Shown piece after piece: positions 8,066 to 16,492 of a stretch of 64,000 nucleotides of DNA. The notes under the pieces are model-generated. The model had not been told where the DNA came from, did no database searches, and saw only the letters and a program-made list of their open reading frames with translations. The position numbers were made by a program, and so were the translations under genes. Positions within the stretch are counted from its first letter, which is position 1, and each line of letters begins with the position of its first letter. This stretch comes from Candidatus Solirubrobacter pratensis (GTDB taxonomy: Bacteria > Actinomycetota > Thermoleophilia > Solirubrobacterales > Solirubrobacteraceae), in NCBI RefSeq assembly GCF_000425945.1, contig NZ_KE384482.1, positions 114,207-178,206 of the forward strand, in the 5' to 3' direction.

Positions 8066-8624
8066 TTGCCACGCCCTTTCGTCGGAGCGCCGGAGCCGTG
8101 TTCACGCGCGCGGTCGCGCCATCGCGGCGAGCCGACACCGCGCGTGGAGCAGGCCGAGCGCCTAGCGATCAGATGGTCGAGACTCCCGGCCGGACGCGAG
8201 TCATCCGAATCGGATGATCCCCCCGCCCCAGCATGCGCCCGCAGGTCGTGTGAAGGCGCCGCGCTCGTCGCGCGTAGTGGGATTCCAGACTTCGGCTCTT
8301 CGCCTGGTGTCGGCTCGGGTCGCGAACGAGCTCTTCGGTGGGAGTCACGAGACGATCGGGTTGGACAGGTCTCCGGTCCCGAACGTTCTTGCCGTCGTGG
8401 ATTTCGTCCCGTTCGGGTGATGCCGGCGATCCGGCGGCGCGTTGGAATCGGGAGCTTCCCGGCCGATGGTGCCGAGACGGCTTCGCTGAGCTCATGCGCA
8501 CGTGGCTGCTCGACCTGACGAGGAGCAAGACGCAGATGGCGATGCCGAACGCAGTGACACAGCCCGGGTTGCTCGCCCACCGCGTTGCTCGCGCCGGCCG
8601 GCCCGGCAAGCGAGGAGGAGCCTG
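8066..8624. other. Gene-free divergent region
   Basis: About 560 bp between the amidotransferase (minus) and DUF2252 (plus) genes. Open frames here are short and arginine/serine-rich without recognisable motifs. It should contain promoters for both flanking genes, but I cannot place them with confidence. Confidence 0.4.
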
Positions 8625-10097
8625 ATGAACACGGCCACTGCCACACACAACGGCCCCGCGGGCGACGGCGCGGATGCGCGGCGTACGCGCGTGGAGATGG
8701 GCCGCGTCGCGCATTTCACGAGGGCGGAGCGGGAAGCGCGAGGGAAGGCGGCGCGCGCCGAAGTGCCGCGCTCGTCGCACGCCGCGTGGGAGCCGGCGCC
8801 GGGCCGGCGCGATCCCGTCGACGTGCTCGAAGAGCAGGCGCAGACGCGCGTGCCGGAGTTGGTGCCGATCCGCTACGGGCGCATGCTCGTCTCGCCGTTC
8901 ACGTTCTACCGCGGCGCCGCCGCCCTGATGGCGGCCGACCTCGCCGGCACGCCGCGCACGGGGCTGCACGTGCAGCTCTGCGGCGATGCGCATCTGTCGA
9001 ACTTCGGCGCGTTCGCGGCTCCCGATCGGCGGCTGGTGTTCAGCGTCAACGATTTCGACGAGACGCTGCCCGGGCCGTTTGAGTGGGACGTCAAGCGGCT
9101 CGTGGCGAGCTTCGCGGTCGCCGGCCGCGATCGCGGATTCGACGCCAAGCCGCGCGAAGCGGTCGAGCTCGCGGCCGGGCGGTCATATCGCGAGGCGATG
9201 CGCGAGTTCGCCGAGATGCGGGCGCTCGAGCTCTGGTATGCCCGCATCGACGTCGAGGACCTGGCCAGGCAGTGGGCCGCGCAAGCGACCACCAAGCAGC
9301 GCAAGCGCTTCGATCGCAACGTCGCCAAGGCGCGTACGAAGGACAGCATGCGGGCGTTCGACCGGCTGACCCACCTCGTCGACGGCCATCCTCGGATCGT
9401 CAGCGACCCGCCGCTGATGGTGCCGATCGAGGAGCTGGTCTCCCCAGAGCAGCGCGTCGTGCTCGACGACGCGCAGCGGAAGCTGATCCGCGCCTACCGC
9501 GGCACGCTGCCCAGCGACCGTCGCCGCCTGCTCGAGCGCTTCCGCTACGTGCACACGGCGCGCAAGGTGGTCGGCGTCGGCAGCGTCGGCACGCGCGCGT
9601 GGATCGTGCTGATGCTCGGCCACGACGACGGCGACCCGCTGTTCCTGCAGTGCAAGGAGGCCGAGCGCTCCGTGCTCGAGCCGTTCCTCGGCAACAGCGA
9701 GTTCGCCAACCACGGACAACGAGTCGTCGAGGGGCAGCGGCTGATGCAGTCCGCCAGCGACATCATGCTCGGCTGGCTGCGCACGCCCGGCATCGACGGG
9801 GTCGAGCGCGACTTCTACATCCGCCAACTGTGGGACGGCAAGGGCTCCGCGATCATCGAGACGATGAACCCGGCCGCAATGGCCGAGTACGCGCGAGTCT
9901 GCGGCTGGACGCTCGCGCGCGCCCACGCACGCTCCGGCGACGCCGTGGCGATCGCCGGCTACCTCGGTTCAGGCGACGGATTCGACCGCGCGATGGCGTC
10001 GTTCGCCGAGACCTACGCCGACCAGAACGACGCCGACTACGCCGCGCTCCGGCACGCGGCCGACGCCGGCAGGATCGCCGTCGAAACGGGGCTGTAG
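8625..10097 (+). CDS. DUF2252 family protein
   Basis: 490 residues, cytoplasmic. Recognisable family motifs: RYGRMLVSPFTFYRGAA, LCGDAHLSNFGAF, FSVNDFDETLPGPFEWDVKRL, the VGVGSVGTR block and a C-terminal AHARSGD. GDAHLSNFG and NDFDE resemble the catalytic and metal-binding loops of aminoglycoside-phosphotransferase-like kinases, so a kinase fold is likely; the substrate is unknown. Start ATG 8625 has an excellent GAGGAGG site. It is monocistronic and converges on the lipid-enzyme pair. Confidence 0.88.
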   Translation: MNTATATHNGPAGDGADARRTRVEMGRVAHFTRAEREARGKAARAEVPRSSHAAWEPAPGRRDPVDVLEEQAQTRVPELVPIRYGRMLVSPFTFYRGAAALMAADLAGTPRTGLHVQLCGDAHLSNFGAFAAPDRRLVFSVNDFDETLPGPFEWDVKRLVASFAVAGRDRGFDAKPREAVELAAGRSYREAMREFAEMRALELWYARIDVEDLARQWAAQATTKQRKRFDRNVAKARTKDSMRAFDRLTHLVDGHPRIVSDPPLMVPIEELVSPEQRVVLDDAQRKLIRAYRGTLPSDRRRLLERFRYVHTARKVVGVGSVGTRAWIVLMLGHDDGDPLFLQCKEAERSVLEPFLGNSEFANHGQRVVEGQRLMQSASDIMLGWLRTPGIDGVERDFYIRQLWDGKGSAIIETMNPAAMAEYARVCGWTLARAHARSGDAVAIAGYLGSGDGFDRAMASFAETYADQNDADYAALRHAADAGRIAVETGL

Positions 10098-10230
10098 CGC
10101 GCCCGGCGCCTGCGGCCCGCTCACCAGTACGCGCGGCGCCGCCGGGATCGAGATGCCACCGACCGGAACGCGACATCCGAAGCCGCGGGAACCATCCGGA
10201 AGCGGTTACTCATCGTAAGTGGAGTACCCC

Positions 10231-11226
10231 TTAGCGGGCGGTGGCCACTCCCACAGGTCGCTTTCCGACCCACTCGTCGAGCGTCCGCCACCAGTCGAAG
10301 AGCCAGTCGATTCGCGCCTGCTCGTCCACCGGGATCGCGGCGGCCGGAACCAGCCACAGCGCGACCGTGACGACCTTCGCGTCGGGCAACGTCCGCCACG
10401 TCTCGCGCAGCGACTGCGGGAAGCCTTGGTGGGCGACGAACACGACGTCGGCCTGCGGCGCGGCGGCGATCGCGGCGAGCGCGCCGCCCGGCCGCGGCGC
10501 GGCGACGTGGCGCATCGCGCGCGCCGAGGCCGCCTCCTCGAAGTGACCCCGCCGCTCCAGCCGCTCGATGCTCTCCCGCCGCCGCCGCGCCGAGAAGTTG
10601 CCGCCCTCCGGGAAGATCAGCACCGCGTCGCGCGGGCCGAGACCGCCGCTCATCGCAGCGATCTCCGTCTCGGTCTCGCCGCCGCGGGGGTCGACGAAGC
10701 GGTTGGGCAGACGGCGGCCTAGCACCGCGATCAGCGGATCCAGACGCAACGTCTCGTGCATGACGACCCGCGGGCGCCGGCCGTAGCGGCTGAGCAGGTG
10801 GTCGAGCACGAGCAGCGAGTCGCCCTCGCCCGAGTGCATGCTCAGCACGATCACCGGCCGCTCGCCCGCGCGCAGCGCCGCCTCGGCCTCCGGTCCGTGC
10901 ACCTCGACGCGCGTGCGTCCGGCGCGCAGCGCCGCACGCGCGATCCCGCCGACGAACCAGCGAAGGACGCGATAGTGCGCGCCGAGCAGGCGACGCCCGC
11001 GTACGCGTCCGGCGGCCCACAGCCCACCGCACGCGGCGAGCCCGGCGAGATGCCGGCTGACGTAGACGAGCAGGAACGCCAGCAGCCGCAGGGGGCGCCG
11101 GCCGCCGAACAGCGGTGAGAGGATCGCGGCCACGGCGGCCAGCACCGGCGAAGCGGCGAGCGTGACCAGCTCGCCGACCAGCACGAGCGGCGCGATCACG
11201 CGCCGGCGGACGAGGCGCAGCGTCAT
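10231..11226 (-). CDS. PlsC-family acyltransferase (1-acylglycerol-3-phosphate type)
   Basis: 331 residues. A hydrophobic N-terminal region (about 9-75) anchors it in the membrane. The acyltransferase motif H-x4-D is present as HSGEGD (131-136), and the acyl-acceptor block as FPEGGNFS. The H-x4-D box lacks the usual NH start (SMHSGEGD), placing it in a divergent branch often found beside other lipid enzymes. Its ATG overlaps the stop of the patatin gene (ATGA), so the two are translationally coupled. A role in phospholipid remodelling is inferred. Confidence 0.8.
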   Translation of the reverse strand: MTLRLVRRRVIAPLVLVGELVTLAASPVLAAVAAILSPLFGGRRPLRLLAFLLVYVSRHLAGLAACGGLWAAGRVRGRRLLGAHYRVLRWFVGGIARAALRAGRTRVEVHGPEAEAALRAGERPVIVLSMHSGEGDSLLVLDHLLSRYGRRPRVVMHETLRLDPLIAVLGRRLPNRFVDPRGGETETEIAAMSGGLGPRDAVLIFPEGGNFSARRRRESIERLERRGHFEEAASARAMRHVAAPRPGGALAAIAAAPQADVVFVAHQGFPQSLRETWRTLPDAKVVTVALWLVPAAAIPVDEQARIDWLFDWWRTLDEWVGKRPVGVATAR

Positions 11227-12062
11227 CGGCCGAGCTCCTCGAGGTAGGCCAGCGACGCGCGATACGCCCGCTCGATGCTCTCCGCAACGCCGCTCGAAGG
11301 TCGGTAGCGCAGCTGCGAGAGGTCGTTGTACCGCGGCGCCTCGGGCTGCCCGGTCGGCATCACATGGATCGCGATCGAGCCGGGCAGCGACTCCAGGTCG
11401 CCGAGGAAGCGATGGCGACGGGCGATCTCGAATGCGACGAGCCCGACCTCCCACGGCCACCTCGGCGGCGTCAGCGCGCGATCCAGGCGGCCGACGTGCA
11501 GCACGTAGATCTCCATCGCGCCCAGCTGCGCCGCCCGCCCCACGGGAATGCTGTTGACGATCCCTCCGTCGAGGAAGTGCTCCGCACCGACCCGCACCGG
11601 CGGCAGGATCCCCGGCACCGCGGCCGACGCGAGCACCGCGTCGACCAACGGCCCCTCGGTGAACCAGTGCTCAGCTGAGCGCTCGATGCTGGCCGCCACG
11701 CACTGGAAGCGGACGGGCAGCGCCTCGATCGTGGCGACCGGGAGGCCCGCGGTCAGCAGGTCCCGCAAGCGATCGTTCCCGTGCAGGTGCGTACCCGTGC
11801 GCGCAAGCGTCCCGAGCCGGCGCAACAGCGAGCCCGCGAACAGGTCACCGCGCTCGATCGCCGACCAGATCTCGGTCAGCCGCGCCACCATCGCGACGCT
11901 CGGCTCCGCGGCCACCGCGGCGCCGTTGATCGCGCCGACGGACGTCCCGACCACGAGGTCGGGCACGATCGCGCGCTCGAGCAGCGCGCGCAACATCCCG
12001 ACCTCATGTGCGCCCAGCTGACCGCCACCGCCCAACACGAACGCGACCGTTTCGCCCCCCAC
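11223..12062 (-). CDS. Patatin-like phospholipase
   Basis: 279 residues. The oxyanion glycine loop GGGGQLGAHEVG lies at 11-22, the nucleophile elbow GTSVG at 39-43 (Ser41), and the catalytic Asp in FLDGGIVNSIP at about 165. This Ser-Asp dyad defines patatin lipases. GTG at 12062 directly precedes the conserved VAFVLGGGG strand. Coupling by a 4-bp overlap to the PlsC-like gene suggests a deacylation/reacylation pair acting on membrane lipids. Confidence 0.88.
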   Translation of the reverse strand: MGGETVAFVLGGGGQLGAHEVGMLRALLERAIVPDLVVGTSVGAINGAAVAAEPSVAMVARLTEIWSAIERGDLFAGSLLRRLGTLARTGTHLHGNDRLRDLLTAGLPVATIEALPVRFQCVAASIERSAEHWFTEGPLVDAVLASAAVPGILPPVRVGAEHFLDGGIVNSIPVGRAAQLGAMEIYVLHVGRLDRALTPPRWPWEVGLVAFEIARRHRFLGDLESLPGSIAIHVMPTGQPEAPRYNDLSQLRYRPSSGVAESIERAYRASLAYLEELGR

Positions 12063-12544
12063 GCCACGGGGCCTACCCGCATCTCACCACGACAAGCCCG
12101 CGCGAACGCCACTGCCGCTCTGCCCGCGCTCGAGGCCCGCGGGCTGTGCGCGTGGGCGCCGCCCGAGGACCAGTTGCAACGCCCGGCTGATGGGGCGTCC
12201 GCGCGCCTCCGCTCACGAGGCTGGTCAGGCCCCCACCGGCTCCAGGTCCTCGTCGCGATCGGCGACGACGAGCTGGATGTCAGCGCGCGGACGCATTCTC
12301 GGGCTACCCGCCGGCCCGGCCCAGGAACCGAGCCGCGCCATCTCGTCGCGCGGGCACTCGGCCGCGGCGGTGAGCCGATCGCCGATCACGGCCCGCCGCC
12401 GCCGTGCACGCCGCGCACGCGGCTGGCTAAGAGCGCACCGACGGCTCGCGCTGCACGGCCTGTGCGTCGTGTGTACCGCGCGGGCCGTGTCCATCCTTTG
12501 GTCGTGTGCTGCCGCCGCGGTCCGGGGGTAGGTTCAGGCGCTTG
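12063..12544. other. Gene-free divergent region
   Basis: About 480 bp between the patatin gene (minus) and the MbcA-like gene (plus). Both strands carry open frames but only low-complexity Arg/Ala/Pro translations. No element is identified. Confidence 0.4.
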
Positions 12545-13237
12545 ATGGATCGCAACGACGTCAACGACCGCAACGGCGCATCCGCCCGCATCGCTGCGGA
12601 CTCGCCATGGCACAAGCTGCGCGAGGCCGAGCGCCAGATCTCTCGGCTGTTCGCCGAGCGTCCACAAGCGACGGTGCGCGAGATCGCCCCCGACCTCGAG
12701 CGGCTTGCCCGAGCGATCGCCGATGTCCGCGAGGAACTCGGGACACCCGCAGACCGAGCGCGCCACGAGCGGCACCAGACGCGCCATGAACGGGTCGCGG
12801 ACGCCCTCCTCCCTGCGGACGTCGCGCCGCCATCGTCGATGCCCGGCTGGCGACGATCCGCCGACGCGCGGCTCGCACTCGTGCGCGAGTGGGGCGCGTG
12901 GAGCGCCGACGAGCTTGCCGACCGGGCGGGGTCGGCAGCGGCCAACGGCTCGGCGCTCGCCGCTGCCTGGCGAAGCGTGGGACGCGTGATCGGCGTCGAG
13001 TGGAGAGGCCGCACGATCTACCCGGCCTTCCAGTTCGCCCCCGACGGCCAGCCGCGGGCGGTGATCGGCCGCGTGGTGTCGCACCTGCGGCGCGCCGGCC
13101 TGAGCGACTGGCAGATCGCGCTCTGGTTCACGAGCCCGACCCGCTGGCTCGACGACCGCCGTCCGGTTGACCTCCTCGAGGATGAGCCGGCGGCGGTCGA
13201 GGGCGCGGCAGCAGGGTTCGACGAGCGCCCGGTCTGA
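12545..13237 (+). CDS. Xre/MbcA/ParS toxin-binding-domain-like protein (orphan antitoxin-like)
   Basis: 230 residues. The C-terminal ~80 residues follow the MbcA/ParS pattern: W-R-S-V-G-R, R-G-R-TIYPAFQF, R-A-V-I-G-R-V-V, SDWQIALWFTSPTRWLD and RRPVDLLEDEP. This domain binds RES-family toxins in Xre-RES pairs. The N-terminal half is charged and probably helical, with no obvious Cro-type helix-turn-helix. No RES gene follows: the next gene runs in the opposite direction 72 bp away. ATG 12545 was chosen; an in-frame start at 12506 is possible. Confidence 0.6.
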   Translation: MDRNDVNDRNGASARIAADSPWHKLREAERQISRLFAERPQATVREIAPDLERLARAIADVREELGTPADRARHERHQTRHERVADALLPADVAPPSSMPGWRRSADARLALVREWGAWSADELADRAGSAAANGSALAAAWRSVGRVIGVEWRGRTIYPAFQFAPDGQPRAVIGRVVSHLRRAGLSDWQIALWFTSPTRWLDDRRPVDLLEDEPAAVEGAAAGFDERPV

Positions 13238-13309
13238 GCGGCAGCGATCCGGCGCCTCGGTGATCCACACGCAGGCCGGCGCCGAGCTCGTCGCCTCGCG
13301 CACGTTCCG

Positions 13310-15997
13310 CTAGCGCCGGCGCCCAACGACGAGAGCCTGGGCGTTGCGTTTCCCGCCGGCGGCGAGCACGAGGCGCAGCCGGACTGCTTTACGCCCGGCC
13401 CGGATCCGCGGCCTGAGTCCTCGCGCGCGCCGGTCAACGGAGAAGCGCTGCGGGCGCAGTCCCGGAGCCTGCACGATCAGAATCGCGGACGCCGAACTGG
13501 ACACCGTGATGCGCAGTGAGCGCGCACCGCGCCTAACCGACCGTGGTGTCCGCAGCTTGAGGAACAGTGGCCGGGACGCGCCAAGCCTCACAACCGCCGA
13601 CGCACGCCCCACCCGCCCGCCTCTGTCGCGGGCCAGGAGATCGATCCGGTCTCTGCCGGCCGGTAGCCCCGTGACGGTGATCTGAGCGCCGGTGCCGAGC
13701 AGTCGCCGCCCGAGCATCCAGCGCAGCCGCCGTCCCGTGAGCTGGCGGGAGCGATCATCGAACGCCTGTCCCGAGAGCAGGAGTGGGGCATCGTTTGCTT
13801 CATGAAATCGGCGCGCCGGCAGCGCGATCGACACCAAGGGCGCCTCCCCGGGCGAGCGGAAGCGGCGGGAGACGGCGATCGCCGTGCGGAACCCGTCATT
13901 CACCTCCACGCGGATGCGCGCTCTGCGCGCGCTGAACAGGTACTGCGCCGGCAGCCTCACCCGACCGCGATTCGGCCCCACCCACACCAGCTTCCAGGTA
14001 CGGCCGTCGTCACCGGAGTAAGAGATCTTCGCCTCGACGTGATCGTTGTCGGCGTCGTGTGCACTCCACCGGACGACGGCGTTCTTGATGCCGAACGTCG
14101 GCCGCGCGCCGAGCCTGACGGTCGGTGCGTGTGGGCTTTGACGACGACGGGCGAGCACCGTCGCACCCTTGACGATTTCCACCTCGGCGACTCCCGCAGC
14201 CGGCACGACACCTTCCAGGCGATGTTCGAGCGCCGGCCCATCGACGTGGGCGAAGGACTCGAACATCCGCAACGTCGCGTGTGTCGTACCTGTCGAACCG
14301 AGCCCAGAAAGTGCGTAGTCCGAACGGCCCGGCGGCGTCTGAAGACGCGCGGTCACCGGATGGACAGAGGTGATCGTGACGGCGCCATCGCCGCCCACGG
14401 ACCCGGTGACGTAGAGCGACGAGGTCGATCGTCCAGGCGCCCTGACCCTCGGGACCACGACTCGAGAGGTGTTGGCGCTTGCAAGCGACGCGCCGTCATC
14501 GATGGCGGCGTTCCAGTTGTGCGTCGAGATCCACACATTGCTGATGAGAGGGGCGGTGCCGAAGCTGGTGGAGCCGCAGTAGGACATGAAGTCGAACCAG
14601 TCCGTCGTCGCCATGGTCGGGCACGGCTTGCCGCTCTTGCCCTCGCATCCCGACCGGGCCGGTGACGGGGGCATCCCGAAAATCACGTGGTAAGGCGAAG
14701 TCGCAAGGGGGCCGGAGCTCTCAGGCGCGAGTCCAACGCTCTGGATGAATCCGACATCATCCAGCGGCCAGGACTCGTGATTGTTGATCGCAAGGCCAAG
14801 GTTCAAGAACGTGTCGTTGTCGGCCCCGCCGCACGCTGCCGAGGCATGACCACGTCCGAGCAGATGGTGCAACTCGTGCGGAACGCTATATGCGGGGAAC
14901 GAAGCATCCACGACCGCATAGCGATACGTCCCGCTGATCGGGAATCCCCAGCACCAGGTGGCTACCACATTCCCCATGCCCTGGAGGATGTTGCGGCTGA
15001 CGCCGATGATCAACGCATCCGGAAGGCCACCGTGGTCGCAGACGTAGGTGCCGACCCGGTCGTTCATCGTGTTGAGCGCGTCCTTCCGAGGCTTCCCGGC
15101 GAGATCGCTCACGTCGATCGTCGTGTCGTACGGCTCGATCAACAGGTGGACCGGCGTGAGGTTTCGTGCCCACCCGAAGGCAGTGTTCGGAGCCGGGAAC
15201 GTGCTGTCGCCGGTGACCGTCAGCGCGAGTGGACGGATCCGCACGCTTCCCACGTCCGCGAAGGGAATGTCGGTGATGCCCATCGTGTCGTTGAGATCGC
15301 ATTCCTGGGTGGTGCATGGCACGTCCACCGGCAGCCCGCCCTGCCCGGGCGCCGCGGCCCGTGACGCCCCCTCGGTGGCCACCGGGATCGATTGCGCCGG
15401 CAGCAGCCTCGCACTGAGCTCGATCCTGCCGTGAGTCCACGAAGAAGGAACGGTGAACTCGTAGGCGGCTGTGTCGCTGCCCTCCTCGTCGGTGCTCGCC
15501 TGGTCGGGTCCCGGCGTCAAACGAGGCGGGCTGTACGTAGGCAGGATCGGATTCCCGGGCAGCGGCACACGGTGGCCTGGGCCGACGATCTTGAAGCCAA
15601 AGAGGACGGCGGGGACGGGAACGCCTTCGGGGGGACCGAAGCGCAGATCAGCGTAGACCCGCACCACGGTCCATCTGCCGGCCTCGAAGTGAGCCGCGGC
15701 CTGCTGGGTCCCGGGCTGCGCTGCCTGCTCGATCTGTGAGTACGGGACCGGCGAGTCGCTACGACTGGGCAGATACGGAATCTGTGTCCCTTGGGTGATC
15801 TGCATCGAGGTGATCCGGGGATCGAACTGCGCTGGGCCGCCGGAATCGGCGTATTGGTTCGTCAAGGCGGTCCCCGCGGCCGGATGCTCGAAGTCGATCG
15901 TGCTCGCGGCCAACGAACCTGGCAGCATTAACATCAGCCCGACGGCTGCCGCGAGGACTAAGCGCAGCGCTCTCCGTCCCACAGCCCTTGCCACCAT
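13310..15997 (-). CDS. Large secreted metzincin-type metalloprotease
   Basis: 895 residues. An N-terminal signal peptide (basic VARAVGRR, hydrophobic LVLAAAVGLMLMLPG, then SLAAS) indicates export. The zinc site is HELHHLLGRGH (His374, Glu375, His378, His384), the extended HExxHxxGxxH metzincin signature. A Met-turn follows in WFDFMSYCG (Met471). Both support a genuine peptidase. C-terminal to it are beta-rich, Ig-like regions (about 560-895), probably for substrate or surface binding. I chose ATG 15997 for the signal peptide; the frame stays open about 67 codons further upstream and includes an EF-hand-like remnant. Confidence 0.8.
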   Translation of the reverse strand: MVARAVGRRALRLVLAAAVGLMLMLPGSLAASTIDFEHPAAGTALTNQYADSGGPAQFDPRITSMQITQGTQIPYLPSRSDSPVPYSQIEQAAQPGTQQAAAHFEAGRWTVVRVYADLRFGPPEGVPVPAVLFGFKIVGPGHRVPLPGNPILPTYSPPRLTPGPDQASTDEEGSDTAAYEFTVPSSWTHGRIELSARLLPAQSIPVATEGASRAAAPGQGGLPVDVPCTTQECDLNDTMGITDIPFADVGSVRIRPLALTVTGDSTFPAPNTAFGWARNLTPVHLLIEPYDTTIDVSDLAGKPRKDALNTMNDRVGTYVCDHGGLPDALIIGVSRNILQGMGNVVATWCWGFPISGTYRYAVVDASFPAYSVPHELHHLLGRGHASAACGGADNDTFLNLGLAINNHESWPLDDVGFIQSVGLAPESSGPLATSPYHVIFGMPPSPARSGCEGKSGKPCPTMATTDWFDFMSYCGSTSFGTAPLISNVWISTHNWNAAIDDGASLASANTSRVVVPRVRAPGRSTSSLYVTGSVGGDGAVTITSVHPVTARLQTPPGRSDYALSGLGSTGTTHATLRMFESFAHVDGPALEHRLEGVVPAAGVAEVEIVKGATVLARRRQSPHAPTVRLGARPTFGIKNAVVRWSAHDADNDHVEAKISYSGDDGRTWKLVWVGPNRGRVRLPAQYLFSARRARIRVEVNDGFRTAIAVSRRFRSPGEAPLVSIALPARRFHEANDAPLLLSGQAFDDRSRQLTGRRLRWMLGRRLLGTGAQITVTGLPAGRDRIDLLARDRGGRVGRASAVVRLGASRPLFLKLRTPRSVRRGARSLRITVSSSASAILIVQAPGLRPQRFSVDRRARGLRPRIRAGRKAVRLRLVLAAGGKRNAQALVVGRRR

Positions 15998-16198
15998 ACG
16001 CCCGCCAAGGGGTAAGGAGCAACTGGCCGTCGCGCTCAGAAGCTGGGCCGCTCCGGCGACCGCTTCGCCGTCGATGTTGGGGGCCCCGTCGTGCTGATCG
16101 GCGCGCACCGCGGAGAATGACGTGGACCGGGTGGCACTGAGGAGCGAGACGAGCTCCGGGATCGTGAGCCTGCCGTCGCCGTCGAGGTCGCGGTCGAT
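15998..16198 (-). pseudogene. EF-hand/dockerin-like remnant in frame with the metzincin gene
   Basis: Right after a TAA, the minus strand reads IDRDLDGDGRLTIPELVSLL, matching a calcium-binding EF-hand loop (D-x-D-x-D-G-x-L-x-x-x-E), then a second degenerate loop around APNIDGEAVAGAAQLL. The frame runs without stop into the metzincin gene but has no ribosome-binding site, and the signal peptide lies downstream. It looks like the 3' end of an older EF-hand protein. Confidence 0.5.
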
Positions 16199-16216
16199 TT
16201 AGGGTGAGATCTGCGG

Positions 16217-16345
16217 CTACCAGGTGGAGGAGCCGGCACCGGCGATGGGCGACGGCGGCAATTCGCGCACAACCGGCACGCAGTAGGCGTGCCTGGCGAT
16301 GCGACGCGTCATGACCCTAGCCCGGAACACCTGTTGCACATTCAC
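16217..16345 (-). CDS. Short peptide gene, VPVVRELP family (42 aa)
   Basis: Begins with GTG at 16345, 5 nt after a strong AGGAGGA ribosome-binding site (16351-16357), and ends with TAG at 16217. The peptide is basic at the N-terminus (FRARVMTRRIARHAYC), then VPVVRELP, and ends AGAGSSTW. A second peptide of the same type is encoded at 26917-27051; they share H-A-(Y/F)-x-VPVVRELP and a C-terminal Trp. Six of the eight codons of VPVVRELP differ synonymously between the two genes, which argues for selection on the protein. Function unknown; a signal peptide is not evident. Confidence 0.55.
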   Translation of the reverse strand: MNVQQVFRARVMTRRIARHAYCVPVVRELPPSPIAGAGSSTW

Positions 16346-16492
16346 TGCGATCCTCCTCTTGGAAGACAATGGGGTTGCGGTGAGTAGGGTCGGGGACGAC
16401 AGCGTCCCCCGGTAGGCCTCCTAGGGGTGGTCGTGACCACCTCGCGCGCGCCACGGTTGTCAGCTTTGGCTTGACAGACGTACAGCGCGGCT

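Noticed and set aside
13238..13309. Possible RES-toxin remnant downstream of the MbcA-like gene
   Set aside because: Only 72 bp remain before the convergent metzincin stop, and none of the frames shows a RES motif.
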